Shown: piece after piece, positions 16,216 through 26,048 of the stretch | Layout: each line of letters opens with the position of its first letter | How positions within the stretch are numbered: position 1 is the first letter of the stretch | Virus record (IMG/VR): IMGVR_UViG_3300009170_000007 | Coordinates: 1 to 58,560 of that record | Reading direction: 5' to 3' (one strand) | DNA length: 58,560 bases | Source: a virus | Position numbers and translations under genes: made by a program | Notes under the pieces: model-generated | Database searches by the model: none | Seen by the model: the letters and a program-made list of their open reading frames with translations, nothing else | Told to the model about the DNA's origin: nothing

Positions 16216-17774
16216 TTCTTTCCACCGTACCTAAGCATTAGCTGGTCATGGGCATGTTGTAGCTTGAGCATCTCTTCCCTCATCACTCGGTCTTTGCGTT
16301 GATACCAGTTGGGGGACAGCTGATTCTTGTTAGCCGCGGCCATCTTATGGGCCTCTTCGGCCAACCGCATATTGGACCTAGCCACTAAGATCATGTACTC
16401 AGTCAAAGACTTCCTACCCTCACTGGTCAATCCCAGGGTTGGAGCCATGTTCATCAACAACCGCTCTTCAAAGGTAGTCATCGAACCCGGCATCAGGTTA
16501 TCACCGTTGGCAGTTCGTTGAGCCAGTGAGAGGTTTGTGGCAATAGCCGTAGCCAGATCAGCCGGCCCGATCGAGGGGTCTACATTGATTCCCAGAGACT
16601 TGGCCCCAGATTGGATTTGATGAATGATTGGAGCTAATGCACCCTCAGGGATATTGGGATCTTCGTAGATCTTCCTCAGGAGGGTAAGTTGATTCAAGAG
16701 CCTGGCTTGATTAGTGTGTAGCTGACCCAGGGACTCATATTCCTTGAATAGTCCCTTACCTTCAGATTCACCATACCCTTTGTTTTGCTCTTCCACACGC
16801 TTGTCTTTATACTCCAGAGTAGCCGGAGGGGTTTTGGGAGCACCTAACGATCTCATCTCTTGCTTGAGTAAAGCTTGATTTCTGAGGGCTTGCTGATACT
16901 CAGGATGAGTGATATCATTCTTGTATCGCTGAATGATCTCATTTTCTTTGTCCCATTCCTGACCCAAGATCATCTGCCGATCAGATTCTGGAGAACGGGC
17001 ATCGGGGAATCCCGCCGTTGCTCCAGACTTGGAGTTATTTGGGGAAGTCGAGACGGGCTCAACTCCAGGGGTAATCGGACCCTGAACTCCAGCCGGGCGA
17101 GTGGGCTTCTGGACGGTATCAACGGTGACTATTCCACCGGGAACACCCCTTAGGGCCTGATTAGCCATATTCGTGGCATAACCCTCAGGGTCTTTCATCG
17201 TTTCAGCTACGGCTTTTTCGAATGCCAACTTATAGGCATCACCCCAAAGCTTGGTGTGGGTAGCGGGGATCATCTCTCGCTGGCCCGTAGCTTTATTCAT
17301 GATGTACAGGTTTCCATTGTCATCTTTGAACTGAATGAATGAACCGGCACTACCGCCTCTGCCCGCGAGCATTGACAAGCCCCGTACGTTCATCAAGTCC
17401 AGCTTGTCCAGGTCTTTTTCATCCTCATAACCCAGTTTGGCAGCAGCGAGCTCCCCGGCTTGTTTCAACTTAGCTTGCTCGCCAAGCATCGCCCCTCCCT
17501 GAGCAATGCCTTTCAGAGCAGCATAGCCCGTCGGAGTCCCTGGACCGAAGTTTCCGATCATGGAATACAGGCTGTGAAGCGTCGGGGTGTAGTCCTCACC
17601 CATCGCCGGTTGACGAAGACGGTTCTGGTACTCACCGAGGGCATCAGCACGGGACATTGCTTGACGTTGCTCTTGCTCTTGCGAGGGGATGCGCGACATG
17701 AGCAACTGTTGCAATGCACCTGTCACATCACGACTTTGTGCTGCTTGAGGAAGAGTCATCGGAACGTCAGACAT
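16212..17774 (-). CDS. Putative ejection/internal virion protein, coiled coil
   Basis: A 520-residue protein. The C-terminal 200 residues (LHTNQARLLNQLTLLRKIYEDPN, MILVARSNMRLAEEAHKMAAANK blocks) are long helices like those of podophage inner-core proteins; the N-terminus contains a Gly-rich GNFGPGTPTGYAALKGIAQGG segment. A Pro/Ser/Thr linker lies near residues 215-260. Together with its two neighbours it probably forms the set of proteins ejected with the DNA. No enzymatic motif seen. Confidence 0.6.
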   Translation of the reverse strand: MSDVPMTLPQAAQSRDVTGALQQLLMSRIPSQEQEQRQAMSRADALGEYQNRLRQPAMGEDYTPTLHSLYSMIGNFGPGTPTGYAALKGIAQGGAMLGEQAKLKQAGELAAAKLGYEDEKDLDKLDLMNVRGLSMLAGRGGSAGSFIQFKDDNGNLYIMNKATGQREMIPATHTKLWGDAYKLAFEKAVAETMKDPEGYATNMANQALRGVPGGIVTVDTVQKPTRPAGVQGPITPGVEPVSTSPNNSKSGATAGFPDARSPESDRQMILGQEWDKENEIIQRYKNDITHPEYQQALRNQALLKQEMRSLGAPKTPPATLEYKDKRVEEQNKGYGESEGKGLFKEYESLGQLHTNQARLLNQLTLLRKIYEDPNIPEGALAPIIHQIQSGAKSLGINVDPSIGPADLATAIATNLSLAQRTANGDNLMPGSMTTFEERLLMNMAPTLGLTSEGRKSLTEYMILVARSNMRLAEEAHKMAAANKNQLSPNWYQRKDRVMREEMLKLQHAHDQLMLRYGGKK

Positions 17775-17783
17775 ATTGATTCC

Positions 17784-18503
17784 TTACTCGTTAAAGTTGA
17801 TTCCGGCCCAGTTCAACAGGTTGTTGATCGTGCCGTCGTTGAGACCGGAATTCAAGACCCCTAGTGCACCGGACAGTTGTTCCATGGTGCTTGGGCCGGC
17901 CGACGAAGACGAGATCGACTGAGCTTGACCAGGACGCATACCCGCGTAGATCTGACCCACTTGACCCAAAGCACTGAGCGGGTAATTCGCTTGCTGAAGC
18001 CAGTTAGTGAAGTCCTGTTGACCGGCTTGCGTACCCATCTGTGTCCAGTCTTTGTACTGGTTGCCAGCGGCTTGTTGAGCGTTGAACAGAGTCTGCCCTT
18101 GCTGCCCCATCAGGTTCTGTTGTTGGTCAGAGATAGCACGATTAGTGAAGTCCGCATTGCGGGTAGAACCAAACTGACCTGCACCAGCAAACGTGCTGTT
18201 GACTCCAGGAAGGATGTTCTGGAACAGGTTTTGATTTGACAGGCGGGCTTGCTCATTCACCACGTTGTTGATGTACGGGTTCATGAACTGCTGTTGATTG
18301 TTAGCGTTCCACTGGGAATACTGACCCAAGGCTCCCTCGTTCGGGGCGGCATTGTACCAGTTGTTCATCGTGTCATTGATGAACCCAGTATCACCCATGA
18401 TGTCCTGCAATCCACCCGCAAGCGATTGGCCCGTCTGGGTGTAGTACGCCGGTTGCGTGTAGTCTACGGTAGTACCGGCTTGAGGAGTTCCAATATCAGC
18501 CAT
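17784..18503 (-). CDS. Gln/Asn-rich putative ejection protein
   Basis: A 239-residue protein very rich in Gln and Asn (NANNQQQFMNPY, SDQQQNLMGQQGQ), with Gly/Ser segments and a helical C-terminus. Similar Q/N-rich proteins sit beside the inner-core genes in many podophages. Position between two structural genes supports a virion role. Function beyond that is unknown. Confidence 0.6.
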   Translation of the reverse strand: MADIGTPQAGTTVDYTQPAYYTQTGQSLAGGLQDIMGDTGFINDTMNNWYNAAPNEGALGQYSQWNANNQQQFMNPYINNVVNEQARLSNQNLFQNILPGVNSTFAGAGQFGSTRNADFTNRAISDQQQNLMGQQGQTLFNAQQAAGNQYKDWTQMGTQAGQQDFTNWLQQANYPLSALGQVGQIYAGMRPGQAQSISSSSAGPSTMEQLSGALGVLNSGLNDGTINNLLNWAGINFNE

Positions 18504-19950
18504 GATTACGGCCTTTCATATAAGCGAGGGGTGACTTAGCCTGAGGAGGCAGTCGATTGGGTTGTCCCTTGTGACGACGAATACCCGCCATCATCTGGTT
18601 CAGTTGAGCAGCTCCAGCGTCGGTGTTTCCATCACCCAAGTGGGAGACAACGTCCGAAGGAACCACGAATTCACCCCCGGCCAGTTGAGCCGGAATAGCG
18701 TCGGCTTGACCACCAGAAGCGTGACGTACTAGTGAAGGGCTGAGAAACTGACCTCGTACAGGACCACCAGCGGCGTAATTGTGAGCTTGAATCAAACCGC
18801 CCTCACGCTTAGCTTTTCCAGTACTCTTCATGCGAGCAACCTTCCACTTCTCAGCGTCTTTACTACCTTGAGTAGATTTCGGACCAGTCTTTGGACCACC
18901 CATCAAAGCGGCCATCATCGCAGCCATGTTCAACGCGCCCATCGCACCGTTGGAAGTGGTTGTACCATCACGGTTTCGTGTAGGGGAATTACCCGAGACT
19001 CCAGCTCTGGTAGTTGGAGTTTGTGAGTTAGCCCCACCGCCTGAGGCACTGGCTTGACCACGATAACCTGACGTAGCACCAGCAGCACCAGATCCAGGAC
19101 TTCCAGGACGTTGAACACCATACAATGAGGGACGACCAGCAGCTAGGTTATTGGCAATACGCTCATCCTGATAATACTGTGGACCGTCTTCACCGAGCCA
19201 CCCAATGGCGTCATTGTTACGAATATCTTGGATGAAAGTGTCACCCGCATTGCTGGTACGATACTCGTACGGGTTCTGGTAGTCAGTTCCCTCAGTACCG
19301 AGCAAACCGACCACATCACCATTTTCATCCAGGTACGATTGGCTTGGACGCGTTCTAGGGTCATCCTCAAATGAGCCGACCGGCAACGCCCCATACAGAC
19401 CACTGCGCAAAAACTCAGGGCTGATCGACTGTGCTCTGGGCGCTCCGTACTCTGTCATCAATCGCTCAGCTTGATCGCGGTCAACAATCTCGCCTGTGGG
19501 CAGTTGAACCTGACCACCACCCATGTCGGCGAACTCAGACGTGGCGTCATTGAGCCTAGAGAGGTTCTGATTACCCTCTTGCAGTGCCGCCATGACCATC
19601 GGGTTGTTGTCGGAAAGCGCAGCGGTGTCAAACCCGTAGTTGCCCCCCGTAGTGAGTTCTGCGCCCAGAGGAATATCGCTGAAGGTATAAGGACTCATTC
19701 CACTGGTATCGAAACCAGTGTTGATGATAGAACCAAGATCACCGTCGAAAAGGTATTGATCGGAGTCAATTACTCCCATCCCTTGACCGAAGTCATTCAG
19801 ATAGTTGCCGATATCATTACCTTGTGAAATGTAATCATTCCACGAGGAATCAGGCTCAAATTCTGGGCCAGCGTATTCGCTTAGCCCATCATCGTAAGTG
19901 TAGTCGCTGACATACTCTGGCTCAGCATAATAATCATAATACTCATCCAT
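18496..19950 (-). CDS. Virion protein with acidic Tyr-rich head and tape-measure-type tail motif
   Basis: A 484-residue protein from ATG 19950 (upstream GAGG); a start at 19989 would add 13 residues inside the previous gene. Residues 1-60 are strongly acidic and tyrosine-rich (YYDYYAEPEY). The middle is Gly/Ser/Thr low complexity. The C-terminal 100 residues contain EGGLIQAHNYAAGG and SGGQADAIPAQLAGGEFVVP, a motif normally seen at the end of phage tail tape measures and other virion proteins. There is no tape measure here. The GGLIQ motif recurs in the 43244-48533 cassette. Confidence 0.65.
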   Translation of the reverse strand: MDEYYDYYAEPEYVSDYTYDDGLSEYAGPEFEPDSSWNDYISQGNDIGNYLNDFGQGMGVIDSDQYLFDGDLGSIINTGFDTSGMSPYTFSDIPLGAELTTGGNYGFDTAALSDNNPMVMAALQEGNQNLSRLNDATSEFADMGGGQVQLPTGEIVDRDQAERLMTEYGAPRAQSISPEFLRSGLYGALPVGSFEDDPRTRPSQSYLDENGDVVGLLGTEGTDYQNPYEYRTSNAGDTFIQDIRNNDAIGWLGEDGPQYYQDERIANNLAAGRPSLYGVQRPGSPGSGAAGATSGYRGQASASGGGANSQTPTTRAGVSGNSPTRNRDGTTTSNGAMGALNMAAMMAALMGGPKTGPKSTQGSKDAEKWKVARMKSTGKAKREGGLIQAHNYAAGGPVRGQFLSPSLVRHASGGQADAIPAQLAGGEFVVPSDVVSHLGDGNTDAGAAQLNQMMAGIRRHKGQPNRLPPQAKSPLAYMKGRNHG

Positions 19951-22018
19951 TGCTTGTCTTCCTCTTCTTACGTGCCAGTTGTTTTCCAATAACGTCTGAA
20001 GCTAGGCGAGTACCAAACTGACCCAGTCCGGTACCAAACCCACCCATGTTGAGCCCACTGGGAGCCCCAAGATAGTTTCCTAGGTCATAGCCCGCAGCAT
20101 TTAGCCCGCCACCCAAAGCTCCGCCGAGCATGGCTTGACCCACGTCACCCTTTCGGAGAGCAGCGTTCAAACCGCCAGTCAATGCGCCAACCCCTGCGCC
20201 ACCGGCTAAATGCCCGAGCGTAGTGTCTGGGAGGTAAGCTCCAGCTAGTGAGTTTAGACCCGAACCAACCACGCCCGTTAGACCACCGATGAGCGCACCT
20301 TGACCACCACCATTGAGTGCTCCCCGCGCAGCACCAGTTCCAGCGCCAATTGCAGCTCTACCAACAGCCGGCGCCCATTCAGCCGAGGCTCCCAAGGCTG
20401 ATCCGATATCACCCGCGTAAGGAGCTATTCCCGCTCCGACCAGACTAACGCCCGCGTTGAGTGCGGCATTCTTCCAGTTTCCGGTGGTTGCCCCTTCCAT
20501 CAAGGCTACGGAACCGGGAGCAATATAGTTCAGGAGACCTTTGGTAAGGGTAGTCCCAACACGGGACATGAGGTCGCCACGTTTCCGATAGTCGCTGATG
20601 TTGGCATCATATTCGTCAGGCATAGTATAGCCGGCGAAACTAGATGCTTTGTCCACAGGGATGAAGTACTTATTCCCATCTAGACCATATGCGTTCTGTT
20701 TCCACCAATCTGCATCATTGATTGCTTGCCCTTGCTGCGAACCCCATGCAGCATGGAATGACCGGCGATCGCCGCCGTCATCATAACCTTCATGAGCTTC
20801 ACCTTCACTTTTCCTGGGGTCGTAGAACTGATTCTGATAGCCAATGACTTTACCAGTCTTGGGATTGATAACTGGGATCGAACCGACTAAGCCCCTTTCA
20901 CCCGAAACCAAGTCGGCCTTCTGGTTACCCGCCGTAGTAATCCTTGGTTTGACAAACTGGTCCCACATCCCACGATCATAGTTATTTTGTTGGCCCATGA
21001 ATCCAAGCATACCCCCAAGAGACATCATAGAGGCGGTGTTCTGCATCCACTGGGAAGGATCACTCGTGTCCATACCCTTGGACTGCATGTACTCCGCAAG
21101 ACCTAACTCATTGGGATCGCCTGAGTGTAGATTGGACAAACCATTATTGACCAGTTGTGAATACGCTTCTAGTCTATTAAGATCATCCCCAGCAAAGGAC
21201 TGTGTGTAAGCCTCCATTGCCCGTTGCGTAGCAAATTCCTCAGCCTCTTCTTGGGTGGCGAAGTTGTTATCCCTAGAACCAACAACATATCGGGTAGTAG
21301 ACCCGTTTGGATCAACCTCTCCAGGTTGATGCTGAGCCCGTAATGCTGCATGGACCGGGGCATAGTCACCAGTTTTTGCCGCCTCGAGCATGGCCCGATT
21401 AATCGCCCCTTGATAGTCAGGGATAGCCCAGTCGTTTAGGACTTGTCGGGTTTCCTGAGGGTATAGCCATGCGCTCTCATTAGCATAGGTGTCATACGGT
21501 ACAAACTCAGTGCGGCTATTGGGAAGTTCCTTCTCGCGAATACCCTTTTTACCCTGTTCTTTAATCAGGTTATTGATCGCAGTCTCTACGTCGTAGTATC
21601 CCACACCGATGACGTTTTTATCTTTGTCCAGGAGGTTATAGGAGTATCCATTACCTAGATCCTCCCGATCGTATCCAGCGTCACCAAACAGCATGTCTGC
21701 CCAAGTCAGAGCAGAACCTCCGCCCCCGCCACCAAAGGTAGTACCACGACGGTTGGCAATCTCTTGGATAGCACTAAGAGGGGCCACACCTAGTTTGGAG
21801 TAGGAATTGACGGGTGAAAACCCAACCTCACTTTTTACCTGCTGAAGAAGTCCAGAGTCGGTGATCTGATCTTCCCGAACCGTTCGCTGGCTCGCGGGTG
21901 CCATGAAGCTATTCGGTGTGGAACTGGTGTAGGAATTCGATCCTTGAGCGGAGTTACCCCCCACAAAGGAGTTGACTCCTTGAACCCCGTTGACACCTTG
22001 ATAGGAATTGATAGCCAT
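19943..22018 (-). CDS. Large Gly-rich putative ejection/virion protein
   Basis: A 691-residue protein. The N-terminus is a repetitive Asn/Ser/Gly stretch (SYQGVNGVQGVNSFVGGN). The centre is a mixed domain with Tyr and Trp. From residue about 490 there is a long Gly/Ala-rich hydrophobic region (GAGTGAARGALNGGGQGALI) that could cross a membrane during DNA delivery. The basic end is ARKKRKTSNG. It shares a TGATG overlap with the tail-hub gene. The role is assigned from composition and neighbours. Confidence 0.6.
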   Translation of the reverse strand: MAINSYQGVNGVQGVNSFVGGNSAQGSNSYTSSTPNSFMAPASQRTVREDQITDSGLLQQVKSEVGFSPVNSYSKLGVAPLSAIQEIANRRGTTFGGGGGGSALTWADMLFGDAGYDREDLGNGYSYNLLDKDKNVIGVGYYDVETAINNLIKEQGKKGIREKELPNSRTEFVPYDTYANESAWLYPQETRQVLNDWAIPDYQGAINRAMLEAAKTGDYAPVHAALRAQHQPGEVDPNGSTTRYVVGSRDNNFATQEEAEEFATQRAMEAYTQSFAGDDLNRLEAYSQLVNNGLSNLHSGDPNELGLAEYMQSKGMDTSDPSQWMQNTASMMSLGGMLGFMGQQNNYDRGMWDQFVKPRITTAGNQKADLVSGERGLVGSIPVINPKTGKVIGYQNQFYDPRKSEGEAHEGYDDGGDRRSFHAAWGSQQGQAINDADWWKQNAYGLDGNKYFIPVDKASSFAGYTMPDEYDANISDYRKRGDLMSRVGTTLTKGLLNYIAPGSVALMEGATTGNWKNAALNAGVSLVGAGIAPYAGDIGSALGASAEWAPAVGRAAIGAGTGAARGALNGGGQGALIGGLTGVVGSGLNSLAGAYLPDTTLGHLAGGAGVGALTGGLNAALRKGDVGQAMLGGALGGGLNAAGYDLGNYLGAPSGLNMGGFGTGLGQFGTRLASDVIGKQLARKKRKTSNG

Positions 22019-23751
22019 CAGCTTCTAACATCTCCAGGTTCAGTATGCAGGATCGTGCGACCCATCTCGTAGAACCCACTCAGGACATTACTAGAAAACC
22101 GAAGACGTATCAGCCTTCCTTGTTCGCGTAAATCTATTTTACCCGTGTTTGCGTCGATTGTAAATAGCTCGCTGTAAATATCCTCACCTTGAGGGAATTC
22201 ACGTGAGACCACTTGAAAGTCTAAGTGACCGGATAGCAGGAAATCGGGTTCGACGCGTACCATTCTGAGCCAACGGTTCAAACCTTTCTCTTGGTTCTTA
22301 CCAGGACCTCCGCAGGGGTAGCCAAAGTCACAGGTTTCGAAGAAGCTATGGATAGCGGTCTCATAATCACCAGCCACTTTATTCAAGCCCTTCTCGTGGA
22401 TAAAGGCTGAGTACAAGTGTGCTTGACTAGCCAACGTAGCTTCACCTGCACGGGATGTATTGTGAATCCCTTCTAGCATAATGAAACTCTCAGCGTCATT
22501 GGATAGTCTGACACTATAAAAGGTTCCAGTGATCGCGTAGACGTAACCAGTGGTACCTGACGTTGTTCCTGTGATGTTGTCACCGACAAGAAACGACCCG
22601 GATGACACAGTCAGGTTAAGTCGCAATGAACCACCAACATCGCTTGAATCTGCCATTACGGGGTAGTGAAAGACCTGTGAATAATACCCCGCCGACCGAG
22701 CTAGTTCACAGTCATACCAAGTCTTTTCACGAACATTGAAGATGATTGCGTGGGTACATTCAGTAGCCTCTCCACGAGGATAGAACCACCAGATTTCCCC
22801 GTAGCGTGGAATCTTCATCGCCCACACTTTTTGACGCTGAGCAAAGTTCAGGTTATCAAAGAACCAGTTGATGTTGTTGTCGTTAGGTAGTTCTTGAACC
22901 TGACCCCCAGAATAAACCAGGAACCGGTCAATACCAATCCAGAAATAACTTCCATCATACTCTATGACAGAATTCTGAGCCAGGATAGACGTTTGTGAAG
23001 AGAGGGTGGTGAATCGGAAAATCGCCGAGCCACCCACATACTGCATAGAAATGAGGGAGTCCAGCGACCAGAGCAATGCCCCCGGCCCGTTGCCGCCACG
23101 TAAGGGTAGTCCCTTAACGATCTTCGCACCAGTCACTCGGTCCTGGCCCGCATCACCAGTCGTTAAGGTTTGGGGTTGGTTGATGTCGGACCAACCTACC
23201 AAACCATCAGAACCGAAATAGACTAGATACGGGGCAATACACAAGACTCCCCCTGAAACGGTCAAACCCGTGATCGGTGCTAGTACAGTAGTGTCGTTGA
23301 TCAAACCCCAATAAACCTGCTTCTCATCGAGATTATCAATGTTCTGAAGTGAGTTGGTACCAACGGCAACAATGATGGTTCCCTGACTGCCAACGGCATC
23401 GTCGTACATTGAGTCAGCCGACCAGATGATGTTGTCATTGGCGGTGAAGCCAACTGGTGTGCGGTCATACGTAGCGTTACCTAGACCGTTTTGATCAACC
23501 AGTACGGTAGAAACCCCCTGTGAAGAAAAGGAATAAATGACGTTCATGAGGTCTCGTGACCACACATACATCAAGCGAATAGGTCCAGAAAGATTATCCG
23601 TGATAGCTTGATAACCGCCCATCTTCTTGGGTCGCCCTCGCTGGAATCTGACCCATTGACCGTCGCTATAAAAGTCGCCGTCAATCATGGTACCATCCCG
23701 ACGAATACCAGGAAGGACAGTTATTTGACTTAGTTCTTTGATTTCAGCCAC
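22018..23751 (-). CDS. P22 gp10-like tail hub / packaged DNA stabilisation protein
   Basis: A 577-residue beta-rich protein. GQWVRFQRGRPKKMGGYQAI near the N-terminus and repeated Trp/Tyr strands (IWSADSMYDD, KVWAMKIPRYGEIWWFYP) resemble the beta-propeller tail accessory proteins that close the portal channel in podophages. Length is close to P22 gp10 (472) with an extra Ser/Thr/Gly domain at about residues 370-430. It sits between ejection proteins and fibres. The family match is by pattern and needs a profile search. Confidence 0.6.
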   Translation of the reverse strand: MAEIKELSQITVLPGIRRDGTMIDGDFYSDGQWVRFQRGRPKKMGGYQAITDNLSGPIRLMYVWSRDLMNVIYSFSSQGVSTVLVDQNGLGNATYDRTPVGFTANDNIIWSADSMYDDAVGSQGTIIVAVGTNSLQNIDNLDEKQVYWGLINDTTVLAPITGLTVSGGVLCIAPYLVYFGSDGLVGWSDINQPQTLTTGDAGQDRVTGAKIVKGLPLRGGNGPGALLWSLDSLISMQYVGGSAIFRFTTLSSQTSILAQNSVIEYDGSYFWIGIDRFLVYSGGQVQELPNDNNINWFFDNLNFAQRQKVWAMKIPRYGEIWWFYPRGEATECTHAIIFNVREKTWYDCELARSAGYYSQVFHYPVMADSSDVGGSLRLNLTVSSGSFLVGDNITGTTSGTTGYVYAITGTFYSVRLSNDAESFIMLEGIHNTSRAGEATLASQAHLYSAFIHEKGLNKVAGDYETAIHSFFETCDFGYPCGGPGKNQEKGLNRWLRMVRVEPDFLLSGHLDFQVVSREFPQGEDIYSELFTIDANTGKIDLREQGRLIRLRFSSNVLSGFYEMGRTILHTEPGDVRS

Positions 23752-24132
23752 TTAGATCTCCAGGTACCCAAGACCCTTGATCGCCTTGAGTCTTCTGGGT
23801 GCATAATTGGTGTTGATGGTAATTGAAGCTGCGCCATTGATTGTCTCACCGGCAGGTGCTACAATGACTAAGTTGTTGCCTCCGGCTATACGACTGGAGG
23901 TAATGCGTTGTCCAGCGTTTGCACTGGGAAGATAGACATTGACTGTCCCTGAAGTGGTATCGGCGAAGATAAAGTCGACACTACCTGATGGGCTAAAGTT
24001 GGCGGTGATGAAGCGGGTATCTTCCAATTGCTGCATACGATGATACTGATCAAGCGTCACTGTATGCGGGTGAGAGTGAAAAGTAATTTCACCCCCCATG
24101 ATCAACTGAAGAAGTCGTTCTTGTACGTCCAT
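23752..24132 (-). CDS. Small structural protein
   Basis: A 126-residue protein. The N-terminus (ERLLQLIMGGEITFHSHPHTVTLDQYHRMQQLEDTRF region) contains a His cluster that could bind metal. The rest is a beta-rich domain with Asn/Ser/Thr loops as in small phage fibre or fastening proteins. It overlaps the stop of the membrane-protein gene and is followed by the tail hub. Function unknown. Confidence 0.6.
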   Translation of the reverse strand: MDVQERLLQLIMGGEITFHSHPHTVTLDQYHRMQQLEDTRFITANFSPSGSVDFIFADTTSGTVNVYLPSANAGQRITSSRIAGGNNLVIVAPAGETINGAASITINTNYAPRRLKAIKGLGYLEI

Positions 24133-24779
24133 TACTTGAGTCCCTTGTAAGGATTCAACCTTGACACGATACCAACAGACCGGTCGCGTATGTTAGATTC
24201 GGCTGTCAGGTTTGCGTGAGCCATTTGCAGCTTGTGTCCATAGACTCCGTAGAAGACGCGCTTTGGGTTGAACCACCATGCGTACGAAAACCGCAAGCAG
24301 TATCGCCTCTTCCCAGTGATCTTGTGGGTGGCCAGAATGAACTGCCAGCCGTGTTTGGTCTCGGAGACTTCTTGAATTCCACCGAGCAATTCGTAAATGT
24401 AGTCCTTGGCGTCAATGCCGAGAATGATGCGACCAAAATAATTGGCCGGATTTCGCACGGCCAACCACTCCCACATGGCGAGGAAGCTGGTGGCAGGGAG
24501 ACCATATCTGGCAAGCACGATCCTGTTCCAATCTCCGGTTGAATCCCCGAGCACGCCGTCGAACATATTGTCCCAAAGCAGGAACGGCTTCTTGAGTCTG
24601 CGGAGCGTCCATGTGCCGGGAGACTTGGTGAATTGCTTCGCGGTTTCCGGCTGATCGTTCGTGCCAAACAACAGGGCCACGACGACCATCGGCAACCCTA
24701 GTAGCGTCACACACATGCTGACAACAGAATTAACTAGTGTGCTGAGTATGAAGTGCGGGATATGATATAGATATCTCAT
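24132..24779 (-). CDS. Membrane-anchored phage protein (DUF7338-like)
   Basis: A 215-residue protein with a hydrophobic N-terminus (residues about 8-38: LSTLVNSVVSMCVTLLGLPM, VVVALLF) forming one or two membrane helices, then a soluble Trp/Tyr-rich domain (KPFLLWDNMFDGVLGDSTGDW, YAWWFNPKRVFYGVYGHKL). This layout matches a widespread phage membrane protein of unknown role found near tail genes. It is odd in the fibre cluster and could act at the host envelope. The 39 bases upstream carry no clear signal. Confidence 0.6.
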   Translation of the reverse strand: MRYLYHIPHFILSTLVNSVVSMCVTLLGLPMVVVALLFGTNDQPETAKQFTKSPGTWTLRRLKKPFLLWDNMFDGVLGDSTGDWNRIVLARYGLPATSFLAMWEWLAVRNPANYFGRIILGIDAKDYIYELLGGIQEVSETKHGWQFILATHKITGKRRYCLRFSYAWWFNPKRVFYGVYGHKLQMAHANLTAESNIRDRSVGIVSRLNPYKGLK

Positions 24780-24818
24780 TCTAATATACCAGCAGGGCGA
24801 GGGCGAGGAGGCGGGTCA

Positions 24819-25430
24819 CTACTTGCTCCAATTCACGGTGATGTTGCCGTTGTCGAACAGATCGACCTTGTTCTGAGTTGTGACTTGCAGCGTCGTCAAT
24901 TCTCCGGGCATTACTTTTAATCCGGCGGAGTCAAAACGCGCACCACTTGTGCCATTGAGTAGGTTGCCGAATCCGTACCAAACATTGTCGGCAGGATCAA
25001 CCCGATTAAGCGTAAGGACACCTGTGTGATTAGCAGCATCGGCAGACGTAGCAAAATTGAAACCACTGGTAGCTGCAATTGGGTTATTAAATACACCAGC
25101 TGGGACAAAGTTGATCATGTTGGTGTTGTAGTTGACGTTTTCCACACCACCCGCCCCGCCAAGCCGAACTGACAGGTTATTCGACCCGTTCGTACTGACC
25201 GCACGGAACAGCACCTCGATCTTCTTCGCACCCGCAGGGATCGTGAAGTTGATTTCGGTGCCGCTGGTGGATGCCTTTGTCTCCGAGCCGGAGTTCTGCG
25301 GAGCATCAAACAGGTACGGAGCCAGCGCCTTGATCGTCTTGGCCGTCGCGTCGATTTGCAGGGCATCTTCTGCTGTGGTGCCGATGGTGACTTTGGTGCC
25401 GTCGGCAGATGCTGAGAGTTTTGCGGTCAT
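24819..25430 (-). CDS. Tail-fibre-like protein
   Basis: A 203-residue Ser/Thr/Asn/Gly-rich beta protein. ALQIDATAKTIKALAP near the start resembles the short repeats of phage fibre shafts, and the rest looks like a jelly-roll-type tip. It overlaps the next fibre gene by one base and is the last of four fibre-like genes. Likely host recognition. Confidence 0.6.
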   Translation of the reverse strand: MTAKLSASADGTKVTIGTTAEDALQIDATAKTIKALAPYLFDAPQNSGSETKASTSGTEINFTIPAGAKKIEVLFRAVSTNGSNNLSVRLGGAGGVENVNYNTNMINFVPAGVFNNPIAATSGFNFATSADAANHTGVLTLNRVDPADNVWYGFGNLLNGTSGARFDSAGLKVMPGELTTLQVTTQNKVDLFDNGNITVNWSK

Positions 25431-26047
25431 TAGTTCTGAATCTCCGTAATATCAACTATCAGGTTGCTGTAGTTCGCTGATCCTACTCCAGTCACATACC
25501 CCCCAAGCCCGAACTGTCTTGCGGTAAGCGTGGTATTTGTCAGAATCGCAGTACAAACACCAGAGCCTCCGGGTGAAATTCCGGTTCCTGCCCCGGAGAT
25601 GGCTGATAATGGAACAAGAGGACCAACTGGTGTTGCTATCGACCCCTCATAAATCCTCATGTGCCTTGAAAGATTAACGCCGGCAGCAGGCGATGGACCA
25701 GCAATTTGAGCAATGCCAACAACATAAAGCGTTGAGTTGGTACTTTTTGGTGTAATGCTTTTAAGTGTGTCGATGATATTGACCAGTGATACCGCAGAAA
25801 CGCCGGTTGTGCTTCCGCCGTCAAACACCAAACGCTGAATCACCTCGCCGGAAGCATAGACCCGTGGCGTGGCAGGAAACGCCACCTTCCCGTCCGCTGC
25901 CACAGTCATGATGTCTTGCGTCGTCGCACCCGCGTTGCCACGGGCGAGTTTCATCGTGCCGTTGTCAGCAGATGCGTCCAGCGTGAAGTTGTTGGCCGGG
26001 GTGACGGAGAGGCCCAGTTGGGCCTTGATTGCTTTGATTAGGCTCAT
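25430..26047 (-). CDS. Tail-fibre-like protein
   Basis: A 205-residue protein. The first 25 residues (LIKAIKAQLGLSVTPANNFTLDA) form a short attachment helix. They are followed by MTVAADGKVAFPATP, which recurs in the protein at 26049, then a beta-rich tip. The shared block suggests duplicated fibre modules. It likely binds a host surface structure. Confidence 0.62.
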   Translation of the reverse strand: MSLIKAIKAQLGLSVTPANNFTLDASADNGTMKLARGNAGATTQDIMTVAADGKVAFPATPRVYASGEVIQRLVFDGGSTTGVSAVSLVNIIDTLKSITPKSTNSTLYVVGIAQIAGPSPAAGVNLSRHMRIYEGSIATPVGPLVPLSAISGAGTGISPGGSGVCTAILTNTTLTARQFGLGGYVTGVGSANYSNLIVDITEIQN

Positions 26048-26048
26048 A